Source: Lachnospiraceae bacterium
GTDB lineage: Bacteria; Bacillota; Clostridia; Lachnospirales; Lachnospiraceae
Direction of reading: 5' to 3'
DNA: 64,000 bases
Assembly: GCA_910574185.1 (NCBI GenBank)
Contig: CAJSZQ010000012.1
Coordinates: forward strand, 1-64,000
The position numbers and the translations under genes were made by a program. The notes under the pieces are model-generated. The model saw nothing but the letters and a program-made list of their open reading frames with translations, was not told the origin of the DNA and ran no database searches. Numbering within the stretch: the stretch's first letter is position 1; each line of letters opens with the position of its first letter. Below, piece after piece: positions 7,661-15,446 of the stretch.

Positions 7661-8833
7661 CTATCTCTCCTTTATGAACGGCCAGAAACTATTTCCGTCC
7701 AACGTATTTTTTAAATGAAAAATATCTGCAATTGTCGCGCCAATATCACCAAACCCAGTCCGGCTGCCAAGATTTCCAGGTAAAAGCGCGGGACTGTACA
7801 TACAGAGAGGAATCTGCTCTCTGGTATGATCTGTACTTTGCAGAAATCCCGGATCACATCCATGGTCAGCCGTAATCATAAGCAAATCTGTATCCTCCAT
7901 TCGCACACAAAATTCCTGCAGCCACCTGTCAAATTCGGCAAGCGCTTTTGCATATCCGTCCACATCATTCCGGTGTCCATAAAGCATATCAAAATCAACC
8001 AGATTCGTAAAACACAGGCCGGTAAAATCTCTGGATAAATAATCCATTGTTTTCATCATTCCCTCTTTATTTCCCGACGTATAACAATACTCAGTAATGC
8101 CTCTGCCCGCAAAAATATCAAAAATTTTACCGATTCCAAACGTTGAAAGACCACTCTCTTTCATAATATCCAGTATCGTTTCTCCCGGCGGCTCCAGAGA
8201 AAAATCATGTCGGTTAGAAGTGCGGACAAAGCTTTCTTTCTTGCCAGTAAACGGACGCGCCACAACACGTCCTACATGATTAGGCTCAACAAGGATTCTT
8301 CTCGCGATTCTGCAGAACTCATACAGTCTTTCGACTGGAACACATTCTTCATGCGCCGCAATCTGAAACACACTATCCGCACTTGTATATACGATAAGCT
8401 TGCCTGTTTCCAAATGTTCTTCTCCGTAATCCATAATAACTTTAGTCCCTGAATACGGCCGGTTACATAGTACCCCACGTCCCGTCTGTCTGCAAAATTG
8501 TGCAATAACACTTTCTGGAAACCCATGTGGATACAAAGGAAACGGTTTCTTTGTTATATGGCCGCAAATTTCCCAATGACCTGCGGTTGTATCTTTTCCT
8601 TTCGATAATTCACTTAGTCTGCCGTATATCCCCGCCGGATTCTTCTCCTTGCTGGAAATATGGATTCCATCAATATTAAGCAGCCCTAATTTCCGAAGAT
8701 TCGGAATATGAAAATACGGCGATGCTGCAACTGATTTTAACGTATTTGCCCCCAAATCACCAAATTCCTCCGCATCCTGTGCATATCCAATCCCCAGACT
8801 GTCCAATACTACTAAAAATACTCTTTTTATCAT
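7661..8833 (-). CDS. deoB: Phosphopentomutase
   Basis: This 390-residue alkaline-phosphatase-superfamily enzyme interconverts (deoxy)ribose 1-phosphate and 5-phosphate, linking nucleoside phosphorolysis to the pentose phosphate pathway. Signatures are VFLVVLDSLGIGYAQDA (metal ligand and phospho-acceptor side), LGANTLKS, GKDTTAGHWE with the phosphorylated threonine, YTSADSVFQIAAHEE, and the C-terminal metal sites ITADHGCDPG and STDHTREQIP. ATG at 8833 is used because AAGGAGG lies 5 bases upstream; the six codons before it just read through that site. It is divergent from the transporter/deaminase/phosphorylase operon. Confidence 0.95.
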   Translation of the reverse strand: MIKRVFLVVLDSLGIGYAQDAEEFGDLGANTLKSVAASPYFHIPNLRKLGLLNIDGIHISSKEKNPAGIYGRLSELSKGKDTTAGHWEICGHITKKPFPLYPHGFPESVIAQFCRQTGRGVLCNRPYSGTKVIMDYGEEHLETGKLIVYTSADSVFQIAAHEECVPVERLYEFCRIARRILVEPNHVGRVVARPFTGKKESFVRTSNRHDFSLEPPGETILDIMKESGLSTFGIGKIFDIFAGRGITEYCYTSGNKEGMMKTMDYLSRDFTGLCFTNLVDFDMLYGHRNDVDGYAKALAEFDRWLQEFCVRMEDTDLLMITADHGCDPGFLQSTDHTREQIPLCMYSPALLPGNLGSRTGFGDIGATIADIFHLKNTLDGNSFWPFIKER

Positions 8834-8896
8834 GCGAACCTCCTTTTGCAATTATAATTTCATATTTCATACTACAAAATAAAATATTTTTTTCAC

Positions 8897-8924
8897 ACAA
8901 ACTATGCCATATGGCATAGTTTGT
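8897..8924. promoter_or_regulatory. 28-bp perfect palindrome, candidate operator between deoB and the nucleoside operon
   Basis: ACAAACTATGCCAT (8897-8910) is followed directly by its exact complement, ATGGCATAGTTTGT (8911-8924). A second small palindrome, CATTCG-A-CGAATG, follows at 8926-8938. It sits 64 bases upstream of deoB in the divergent intergenic region and has no following T run, so an operator is likelier than a terminator. The crp-like regulator is the obvious candidate ligand (inference). Confidence 0.6.
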
Positions 8925-9055
8925 CATTCGACGAATGTGTATATTTAATTACAAGCTAACTGCAATTTTTAAAGCAGGCAAAATCGATCGAGATGCCAAA
9001 TTACGAAAGCGAGGTGATAGTTAATATATACGAATACGACGAATAAATGAATAGT

Positions 9056-9146
9056 CAAATATCCACGCAAGCTGCGAGGTATTTGCCTCTCACGAAAGTC
9101 ACCAATATCCATGCAGGCATAAATTATTGGCTCGTCGCTTCGTGAG
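9056..9146 (+). promoter_or_regulatory. Structured leader upstream of the nucleoside operon
   Basis: The leader forms a hairpin CAAATA...TATTTG (9056-9061/9080-9085) with inner CGCA/TGCG. A second, longer stem has outer arms CTCACGAA (9089-9096) and TTCGTGAG (9139-9146) and inner CCAATA/TATTGG (9102-9107/9125-9130). The stems are nested and GC-paired, as in a folded 5' leader. I do not recognise a known riboswitch class. The remaining gene-free stretch to 9291 shows nothing further. Confidence 0.4.
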
Positions 9147-9291
9147 AATAAATACTGATAACCCAGCGCTTTACTCAGCCAGAAACCAAACTCCTAACCT
9201 GTCTGCTTTGTCTTCCACAGACACAGAGACCGTACGTTTATCCAATTTCCGGCCAGATGAAACGCGCTTCAACAAACAAAAGGAGAATCTT

Positions 9292-10659
9292 ATGAGTACA
9301 GTAGATTTGATTGTTTTAATCTTATATTTAGGTGTTATGATATTCATAGGTTTTCGTGCTATGAAAACCGTAAAAAATGAAGAAGACTTTATCTTAGGCG
9401 GCAGAAATGTAGGCACAATATTTGTCCTGCTATCTATTTTCGCTTCCTGGACCGGCTTATCAGGGCTTTTTGGCACTCCCGAATATGTATATACATATGG
9501 TATTGCCGGAGGCTGGTGGTGGTTTACATTCCCTCTCGGAGTATTTATCATGGGAATAACTATGGCCAAAATCCTGCGCCGCCGAATGCACATGACTTTA
9601 GCAGATATTGTGGATCACCGTTCTACGTCAAAATCAGTACGTGTTGCAGCGTCCGTTGTTACTGTCTGGAACTATCTTGCCTGGACTGCCGGACAGGTTG
9701 CGGGTATTATCTTAATTATTCAGACTTTTACAGATTTAAACCCGGTTATCACTGTGATAATCACCTATCTGGTTATGATTACATTTACCATGTTGGGAGG
9801 ATTCAGAGCGGTTGTTCATACAGATGCTTTTCAGGCTATCTTATTCATTTTAATCATCGGAGTGGCAATTCCGGTAATCATTCTCTTCCGTTATGATATA
9901 GGCAGTATTTTTAACACAACCTCTCAGATAGACGGATTTTACAAAATGTTTAGCAGCGTTCCAAAGGAAGCTATGATTAGCTGGTGGCTCCTTGCTCCTG
10001 CGGGATTTATTGATACAATGGCGTTTCAGCGCATTTTTGCCGCAAAGGATGAGAAAATCGCAAAACAAAGCATTATCCGCGCATTCGGTATGATGATCGT
10101 ATTCGGTATCATTCTTGTATTTATCGGCGTTGCTGCCAGGGTGATTCTGCCTTCCGGCACGAACCCGGCCAGCGCGATGCTTGTCATAGCCCAGACAGTT
10201 CTTCCCAAAGGACTCTTAGGTCTGTTAATCGCCGCATTGGTTGGCGTCGCAATGTCTACTGCCAGCACGACTTTACTGGTCTGCTCTGCAACCATTGAAC
10301 AGGATATTTATTCTGTGATTCGTCCCAATGGCAAAACATCAAAACTGAACATGCACCGGCTGCTGGTTATCGTCGTCGGACTGCTTGCACTGATTGCAGC
10401 ATTAAAAGTTCCCAGCGTTACGACCATTCTTGTATACGGATATTCTGTATACGTTCCTGGTCTCCTGCTGCCGGTTATCGCAGGAACCTTTGAATGGAAA
10501 ATACCAGATAAATACATGCTCGCCACCATTGTCTCCGGTACGCTGTCGGCTGTTGCATTAATTATTGCAGGCGAACCGATACCCGCTTCAGTGGGCGGTC
10601 TGATTGTATCAGCCATTCCCTTTGTCCTCGGTATATATGGCTCAAAAAACAGCAATTGA
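9292..10659 (+). CDS. Sodium:solute symporter family transporter
   Basis: A 455-residue integral membrane protein with about 13 hydrophobic segments in the SSS fold, which imports a solute with sodium. The N-terminal segment VDLIVLILYLGVMIFIGFRA is followed by EDFILGGRNVG and FASWTGLSGLFGTPEYVY, typical of this family. Later helices carry the GF-DTMAFQRIFAAKDEK region. ATG at 9292 has AAAGGAG at ideal spacing; upstream codons in the same frame lack a ribosome site. It leads an operon with cytidine deaminase, a nucleoside phosphorylase and a SIS isomerase, so a nucleoside or its base is the likely substrate (inference from neighbours). Confidence 0.85.
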   Translation: MSTVDLIVLILYLGVMIFIGFRAMKTVKNEEDFILGGRNVGTIFVLLSIFASWTGLSGLFGTPEYVYTYGIAGGWWWFTFPLGVFIMGITMAKILRRRMHMTLADIVDHRSTSKSVRVAASVVTVWNYLAWTAGQVAGIILIIQTFTDLNPVITVIITYLVMITFTMLGGFRAVVHTDAFQAILFILIIGVAIPVIILFRYDIGSIFNTTSQIDGFYKMFSSVPKEAMISWWLLAPAGFIDTMAFQRIFAAKDEKIAKQSIIRAFGMMIVFGIILVFIGVAARVILPSGTNPASAMLVIAQTVLPKGLLGLLIAALVGVAMSTASTTLLVCSATIEQDIYSVIRPNGKTSKLNMHRLLVIVVGLLALIAALKVPSVTTILVYGYSVYVPGLLLPVIAGTFEWKIPDKYMLATIVSGTLSAVALIIAGEPIPASVGGLIVSAIPFVLGIYGSKNSN

Positions 10660-10685
10660 CATTCAAATGAAAATGGAGGATTTCT

Positions 10686-11129
10686 ATGAAAATTACAACG
10701 ATTGAAAAATTAAGCGAAGAAAATCAGGCCCTGGTTCGCCTGGCAATGGAATCGCGTAAACACGCATATTCCCCCTACAGCAGTCATCTTGTGGGCGCTG
10801 CCGTAAGAAGCAAAGAAGGCAATACTTACGGCGGCTGCAATATAGAAATTATCACTCTGCAAATGAGCGCTCACGCAGAAAGAAATGCAGTCATGAATAT
10901 GGCCATGCATGGAGACCGGGTGATTGACGCCCTCGTCTGCTACGGCCCTTATTCCGGCGTTCCCTGCGCTGAATGCAGACAGGTAATCTGGGAATTTTGT
11001 GATAATAATCCTGATGTATTAATCATCGGTGCAACAACAGAAGGCGAAATCGAGCTTATGACCATAGGCGAAATTTATCCTTATCCTTATGGTCCCACAA
11101 CAAAAGGTATCGATTGCAAAAAGTACTAA
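10686..11129 (+). CDS. cdd: Cytidine deaminase-like protein
   Basis: A 147-residue zinc deaminase, expected to convert cytidine or deoxycytidine (or an analogue) to the uridine form. The fold is that of short tetrameric enzymes: AYSPYSSHLVGAAV at the N-terminus and the substrate loop GGCNIEII. The zinc site is in two parts, SAHAERNAV (His ligand and catalytic Glu) and VPCAECRQV (two Cys). Short cytidine deaminases normally have Cys-Ala-Glu; the His here resembles longer E. coli-type and dCMP deaminases. AATGGAGG precedes the ATG. The phosphorylase start follows 16 bases after its stop. Confidence 0.88.
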   Translation: MKITTIEKLSEENQALVRLAMESRKHAYSPYSSHLVGAAVRSKEGNTYGGCNIEIITLQMSAHAERNAVMNMAMHGDRVIDALVCYGPYSGVPCAECRQVIWEFCDNNPDVLIIGATTEGEIELMTIGEIYPYPYGPTTKGIDCKKY

Positions 11130-11145
11130 ATGGCAGGTTAAAACG

Positions 11146-11970
11146 ATGAATCAAACAAATAACAACCAACAATTAAAAACTGAATTTCCAGGGATTGATA
11201 ACTGTGAATACCATATTCGTCTGAAAAAAGGGGATATACCTCCGTATGTTCTTCTGCCTGGAGCTCCCGAACGAGTTAACATCATTTCCTCACTATGGGA
11301 ACAAGCCGTACCTCTGGCTTATAACCGCGAATTTCGTTCGGCGAAAGGCTTTTATAAAGATACGCAAATGGCCTGTGTTTCTACCGGAATCGGAACTACC
11401 AGCGCCGAAATATGTATTCATGAACTGAACAACATCGGCGTACATACTGCAATACGAATTGGTACAACCGGATGTATTTCTCCAAGGTTTCAAACAGGCG
11501 ATTTGATTATTCCCGTAGCCGCCATTCGTGCAGACGGCACAAGCGATTGCTATATACAAAAATCTTTTCCGGCAGTCGCAAATATTGACGTCGTCAATGC
11601 TCTGGGAGAAGCTTGCGAACGCTTAGGCTTCCACTATGGTTACGGAATCATGTACAGCCCCTCCTCTCTCTACATCGGACAGGGCAGGAAAATTAAGGAA
11701 CAGGGCTACTGGCCGTCACAGGCAGAACATTTGCTGCAGGATTTGATACAGGCAAAAGTTACGAATATTGATACCGATTCAGCAGGGCAATTTATTGTGG
11801 GATATTTACATGACATGCGAATGGGCTCCATATTATCGGTATTAACTGACCGGCTCCACGACACATGGGCGCCAGATAATCAGGGGGAACGCCACGCGTG
11901 TCAGGCTGCATGCGAGGCCGTCCGTATTCTAATGGAACGGGATAAAAATATCAGCAAACTGCGACGTTAA
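11146..11970 (+). CDS. Nucleoside phosphorylase, uridine phosphorylase-like (atypical ribose site)
   Basis: A 274-residue NP-I family enzyme, expected to split a nucleoside with phosphate into base and pentose 1-phosphate. Matches to uridine phosphorylase include LLPGAPERVNII (phosphate site, normally PGDP-RV), YNREFRSAKG, STGIGTTSAEICIHEL, IRIGTTGCISP, and GDLIIPVAAIRADGTSDCY. Where uridine phosphorylases carry a Met-Glu-Ser motif whose Glu binds ribose hydroxyls, this protein reads DTDSAG. ATG at 11146 begins a frame that is also open upstream across the cdd end. The ribosome site is weak (AGGT), suggesting translational coupling to cdd. Confidence 0.85.
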   Translation: MNQTNNNQQLKTEFPGIDNCEYHIRLKKGDIPPYVLLPGAPERVNIISSLWEQAVPLAYNREFRSAKGFYKDTQMACVSTGIGTTSAEICIHELNNIGVHTAIRIGTTGCISPRFQTGDLIIPVAAIRADGTSDCYIQKSFPAVANIDVVNALGEACERLGFHYGYGIMYSPSSLYIGQGRKIKEQGYWPSQAEHLLQDLIQAKVTNIDTDSAGQFIVGYLHDMRMGSILSVLTDRLHDTWAPDNQGERHACQAACEAVRILMERDKNISKLRR

Positions 11971-12018
11971 CACTGGATAAAAATTATATCATTAACATTG
12001 GAAAGAAGGTGCGTCATT

Positions 12019-12633
12019 TTGAAACAAGAATCCAGAAATGCAGTGAACCAGTTCATTACATCTGCAAAAAAAGAATTTCTGGCATTCGCAGATAGTGCCA
12101 GCGCCCACACCTACGAGGACGCCGTCGAATTAATCTGCACAGCGCAAAAGTCCGGAAACAGACTCCATGTAACAGGGATTGGAAAACCGGCGCATATTGG
12201 AAAATACATAGCATCTTTGTTATCTTCCACCGGAAATCCCTGTTATTTTTTGGACGGAACAGAAGCGGTCCATGGCTCCTGCGGACAATTGAGTAAAGGA
12301 GATATTGTGCTGTGTATATCAAACAGCGGGGAAACGCAAGAACTCAAAGCAACCGTCAACGCTATCCGAAATAATGGATGCCGGCTTGTGGCTGTTACCG
12401 GCAACCCGGCAAGCTGGCTCGGAAAGCATTGCGATTTATGCTTAAGCGCCGGTGTGACGGAAGAAGGGGGACCATTAAACCGGGCTCCCCGAAATTCCAT
12501 TACCGTCGAGGCCTTAACCCTCCAGGCGCTATCCGTCGCATTACAGGCAGAGAAAAACTGGAGTCCGCAGGAATACGTCCGCTGTCACCCCGGCGGGACT
12601 TTGGGCAAACTCCGGAAAGATGAAGTATCATAA
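12019..12633 (+). CDS. SIS-domain sugar-phosphate isomerase, arabinose-5-phosphate isomerase-like
   Basis: A 204-residue, single SIS-domain protein resembling the isomerase part of KdsD/GutQ (arabinose 5-phosphate to ribulose 5-phosphate), without the usual CBS pair. Key positions seem kept: GIGKPAHIGK (catalytic-type Lys), GTEAVHGSCG, ISNSGETQE (Glu), VTEEGGPLNRAP and CHPGGTLGK (His). The start is TTG at 12019, where GAAGGTG lies 7 bases upstream; a TTG seven codons earlier lacks one. It closes the nucleoside operon. KdsD normally feeds lipopolysaccharide synthesis, which this Gram-positive should lack, so a catabolic role for pentose phosphates is more plausible (inference). Confidence 0.8.
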   Translation: MKQESRNAVNQFITSAKKEFLAFADSASAHTYEDAVELICTAQKSGNRLHVTGIGKPAHIGKYIASLLSSTGNPCYFLDGTEAVHGSCGQLSKGDIVLCISNSGETQELKATVNAIRNNGCRLVAVTGNPASWLGKHCDLCLSAGVTEEGGPLNRAPRNSITVEALTLQALSVALQAEKNWSPQEYVRCHPGGTLGKLRKDEVS

Positions 12634-12667
12634 TATAACTGCTACGTTACTGTGTGTCCTTGGTCAA

Positions 12668-12776
12668 TTATATCGGACGAAGTCCGCCCACCCGCAGGGT
12701 ATGTATGAAAGGGTGCCCTTTTGGATGAACCTTATCGGACAAAGTCCACCAGCCCCCTGCAGGGGCATGTATTAAG
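12668..12776 (+). repeat. Family D repeat, two tandem units
   Basis: Two related units begin TATCGGACGAAGTCCGCC (about 12670) and TATCGGACAAAGTCCACC (about 12733). Each contains a TCGGAC-GAA-GTCC-type hairpin and ends GGGTATGTAT or GGGCATGTAT. A third copy is at about 37222-37260. No reading frame is supported here. Confidence 0.65.
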
Positions 12777-12790
12777 GGAGTCATCTGACG

Positions 12791-12834
12791 CGTCTACAAA
12801 GCAACAGCATAACCATGCTGCGGCTTTGCAGACG
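12791..12834. terminator. Strong hairpin between the SIS gene and the LysR gene
   Basis: CGTCTACAAAGCAACAGCAT and ATGCTGCGGCTTTGCAGACG pair over about 17 of 20 positions around a 4-base loop (AACC). It lies between two convergent genes and directly abuts the LysR stop, so it probably works as a shared transcription barrier, though no clean T run follows on either strand. Confidence 0.5.
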
Positions 12835-13725
12835 TTACAATAAAAATTCTTTATTTTTACAATATTCCAATACAGATTCCATCTGTGGAGAAACCCATTT
12901 ATCACGATGATACAAAAGCTGCTTCCATACTTCAATTTCAAAATCCTCCACATCTAGATAGAACATCCTGCCTTTCTCCACCGCTTCCATCGTAACATAA
13001 TCTGGCAAAAAAGAAATACCGACTCCCTGTTCTACCAGTGTGCAGATTAAGTCGGTTCTTCCAATTTCCAGGATTGGCTGTATTTCCAGAGACAGTTCCG
13101 CCAGTTTTTCATCCATAAGTCTGCGGTAACTCATTCCTCTTTCGGTCAGCACAAAAGGCTCCCGACTCAGTTCCTCAATCGAGAGCAGGGATTTTTCCGG
13201 CAGCGGACATCCTCTGCCCGCCACGAAATGCACCCCAACCTTTTCCTCTTTGGCTATCACATACTCCGTATGATAAATGTGATTATCCAACGTAAGAATC
13301 AAATCCACTTCATTGTGATTCATCAACCGGAACATTTCTTCCGTCCCTGCGGTAATAATTTTAAGCGTAATTTCCGGATATCGTTCCCGAAAATCTCCAA
13401 AATCCTCCTGCAGTAAAGAACCGCACAAAGAATCTGCCGTAGCAAGGCGAATATGCCCGGAAACCGCTCTTTTATCCTCCATATTTTCCTTAAGCTCCTG
13501 TGTTATTTTGCTAATCTGATGGGCGTAATCAAGCGCCTGCCTGCCTTTTTCTGTCAGAACAACCGTATGATTAATCCGCTCAAATAACGGAACGTTCAAC
13601 TCTGTTTCCAACTGCTTAATCTGAAAAGAAACCGTTGACTGAGAATACCCTAACGTTTCCGCCGTTTTTGTAAAACTGTTCAGCTCTGCTACATGAATAA
13701 ATGTAATCAGATTTTTAATATCCAT
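12835..13725 (-). CDS. LysR-family transcriptional regulator
   Basis: A 296-residue LysR-type regulator. The N-terminal winged helix starts MDIKNLITFIHVAELNSF and includes TLGYSQSTVSFQIKQLETEL. A linker helix leads to a periplasmic-binding-protein-like effector domain (about residues 90-290: GHIRLATADSL, FVLTERGMSYRR, EQGVGISFLPDYV). GGAGG lies 6 bases before the ATG. It is divergently oriented to the symporter at 13942, with an AT-rich 216-base gap between them, the usual arrangement for LysR control of its neighbour. The effector is unknown. Confidence 0.92.
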   Translation of the reverse strand: MDIKNLITFIHVAELNSFTKTAETLGYSQSTVSFQIKQLETELNVPLFERINHTVVLTEKGRQALDYAHQISKITQELKENMEDKRAVSGHIRLATADSLCGSLLQEDFGDFRERYPEITLKIITAGTEEMFRLMNHNEVDLILTLDNHIYHTEYVIAKEEKVGVHFVAGRGCPLPEKSLLSIEELSREPFVLTERGMSYRRLMDEKLAELSLEIQPILEIGRTDLICTLVEQGVGISFLPDYVTMEAVEKGRMFYLDVEDFEIEVWKQLLYHRDKWVSPQMESVLEYCKNKEFLL

Positions 13726-13941
13726 ACTTATCCTCCGACAATCTTATACTGCTGCTCATGCATTTCCTACTCATTTTCTAAAACCATTATTAATCTAATT
13801 TATCGATTTATATTATTATAACTATCAATTTTACAGATTCTTATTTTTAATATATACTAAACAAACAGAATCTACAACAATATTTTTACGAAAGCGTGTT
13901 TGAAAATCCATTCCTGTCATCTGCACGCTCCAGGAGGTATT

Positions 13942-15357
13942 ATGGTTATTTTAGATACAATCAGACAATTACTCATGAATATTTTCAACACCGTATTTTT
14001 TATCTTATGGGGCGATCTTATTACAATCCCTCTTCCGGGCGGAAGTTCTCTGGGACTTTCTCTGCTGGTGCTGATTTTAATTCCCTCCGGGATTTATTTT
14101 ACAATACGTACCCGCTTTCTCCCATTCAGACTCTTTCCGGAAATGCTGAAAATCACAGTCGAGAACAAAAGCGCGACCCAAAAAGACGCCATCTCCGGCG
14201 TACAGGCTTTAATCGTCTCCACCGCAACCAGAGTAGGCATGGGGAATCTGGTGGGCGTCGTAGCAGCCATTTCCGCCGGCGGCCCAGGCGCTGTCTTCTG
14301 GATGTGGATTATCGCCTTGTTAGGCTCTTCTACCGCCTTTGCCGAGGGCACGCTGGCACAGTTATACAAAGAACCGGACCCGCTCTACGGTGGTTACCGC
14401 GGCGGTCCGGCATACTATATTCAGAGATTTTTTATCAAAAAAGACAGCAAGCGAAAACGTTCCGTTATTGCAACCCTATTTGCCCTTTCCGGCCTGCTTT
14501 GCTGGTGCGGAATCAGTCAGGTAATCGGCAACTCCGTATCTTCCGCTTTTGAAAATGCATTTCAGATACCGCCGATTTATACCACCATTGTTCTCGTGGT
14601 AATCGCTGCTGTAATCGTATTGCGTAAAAATGCCACTGTGAAAGTTCTGGATGTTATCGTACCAATCATGGCATCCTGTTATTTTCTGATTACGATATTT
14701 ATTATTATAAAAAATGCCGCGCTGCTCCCGTCAGTTCTCCAACAAATTTTTACGGAAGCATTCGGCTTACGTCAGGCTGCCGCCGGCGGGTTTGGCGCAG
14801 TAATTATGAACGGAGCCAAACGCGGCCTTTTCTCCAACGAAGCCGGCTCAGGTTCTGCTCCCTGCGCCGCTGCCGCGGCAGACATCAGTCATCCCGCAAA
14901 GGAAGGTCTCCTTCAGGCCTTCGGGGTATTCATCGACACCATTGTAATTTGCAGCTGCTCAGCTATGATTATGCTGCTGGCCCCTGCCAGGCTGACAAAC
15001 GGTCTTGAAGGCATGGACCTTTTACAGACTTCGATGCAATACCATCTGGGCGACTGGGGCGTCGTATTTATCGCCGCAATCCTCTGGCTGTTCAGTTTCT
15101 CGACTTTTATCGGCATTCTGTTTTACGCCAGATCGAATGTTGCCTATCTCTTCGGAGACAACTGGCTGTCCCAGACCTTATATAAAATTCTGGATTTGAT
15201 TATGCTCTTTATCGGCGGGCTTGCCGCCTACACCTTCGTCTGGGATTTGGGCGATGTGGGAATCGGACTTATGACGATTTTCAACATGATGGCGCTGATT
15301 CCTCTCGCACCGCAAGCTGTAAACTCATTAAAGGATTATGAGCAGAATAAAAAATAA
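13942..15357 (+). CDS. Alanine/glycine:cation symporter family (AGCS) transporter
   Basis: A 471-residue membrane protein importing alanine, glycine or a related amino acid with sodium or protons. AGCS hallmarks are LGLSLLVLILIPSGIYFTIRT, ISGVQALIVSTATRVGMGNLVGV, GGPGAVFWMWIIALLGSSTAFAE, YRGGPAYYI and GAKRGLFSNEAGSGSAPCAAAAAD. About 11 membrane segments can be drawn. ATG at 13942 is favoured by GGAGG 4-5 bases upstream over an in-frame TTG at 13900. It is followed by a bidirectional terminator and divergent from a LysR gene that probably regulates it. Confidence 0.93.
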   Translation: MVILDTIRQLLMNIFNTVFFILWGDLITIPLPGGSSLGLSLLVLILIPSGIYFTIRTRFLPFRLFPEMLKITVENKSATQKDAISGVQALIVSTATRVGMGNLVGVVAAISAGGPGAVFWMWIIALLGSSTAFAEGTLAQLYKEPDPLYGGYRGGPAYYIQRFFIKKDSKRKRSVIATLFALSGLLCWCGISQVIGNSVSSAFENAFQIPPIYTTIVLVVIAAVIVLRKNATVKVLDVIVPIMASCYFLITIFIIIKNAALLPSVLQQIFTEAFGLRQAAAGGFGAVIMNGAKRGLFSNEAGSGSAPCAAAAADISHPAKEGLLQAFGVFIDTIVICSCSAMIMLLAPARLTNGLEGMDLLQTSMQYHLGDWGVVFIAAILWLFSFSTFIGILFYARSNVAYLFGDNWLSQTLYKILDLIMLFIGGLAAYTFVWDLGDVGIGLMTIFNMMALIPLAPQAVNSLKDYEQNKK

Positions 15358-15399
15358 TCGCTCAATAAGTATACCCTCCAGGTATGAATTTTTATTATA

Positions 15400-15435
15400 A
15401 AACCCTCGCCATTATCTGCCGCGAGGGTTTTTCTC
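15400..15435. terminator. Bidirectional terminator between the symporter and the recombinase
   Basis: AAACCCTCGC (15400-15409) and GCGAGGGTTT (15421-15430) form a 10-bp stem with an 11-base loop, with T-rich sequence on both exits. It separates the convergent symporter and serine recombinase genes. Confidence 0.85.
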
Positions 15436-15446
15436 AAACATTTAAA

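Noticed and set aside
8970..9010. Cyclic-di-GMP (GEMM) or purine riboswitch in the nucleoside operon leader
   Set aside because: A GGCAAAA...CGAAAG stretch is loosely suggestive, but the conserved cores and pairing of either class cannot be completed.
13896..14552. 218-codon plus-strand open frame overlapping the AGCS symporter
   Set aside because: Different frame of a gene with clear family motifs; Arg/Ser-rich with no hydrophobic pattern; no supporting start.
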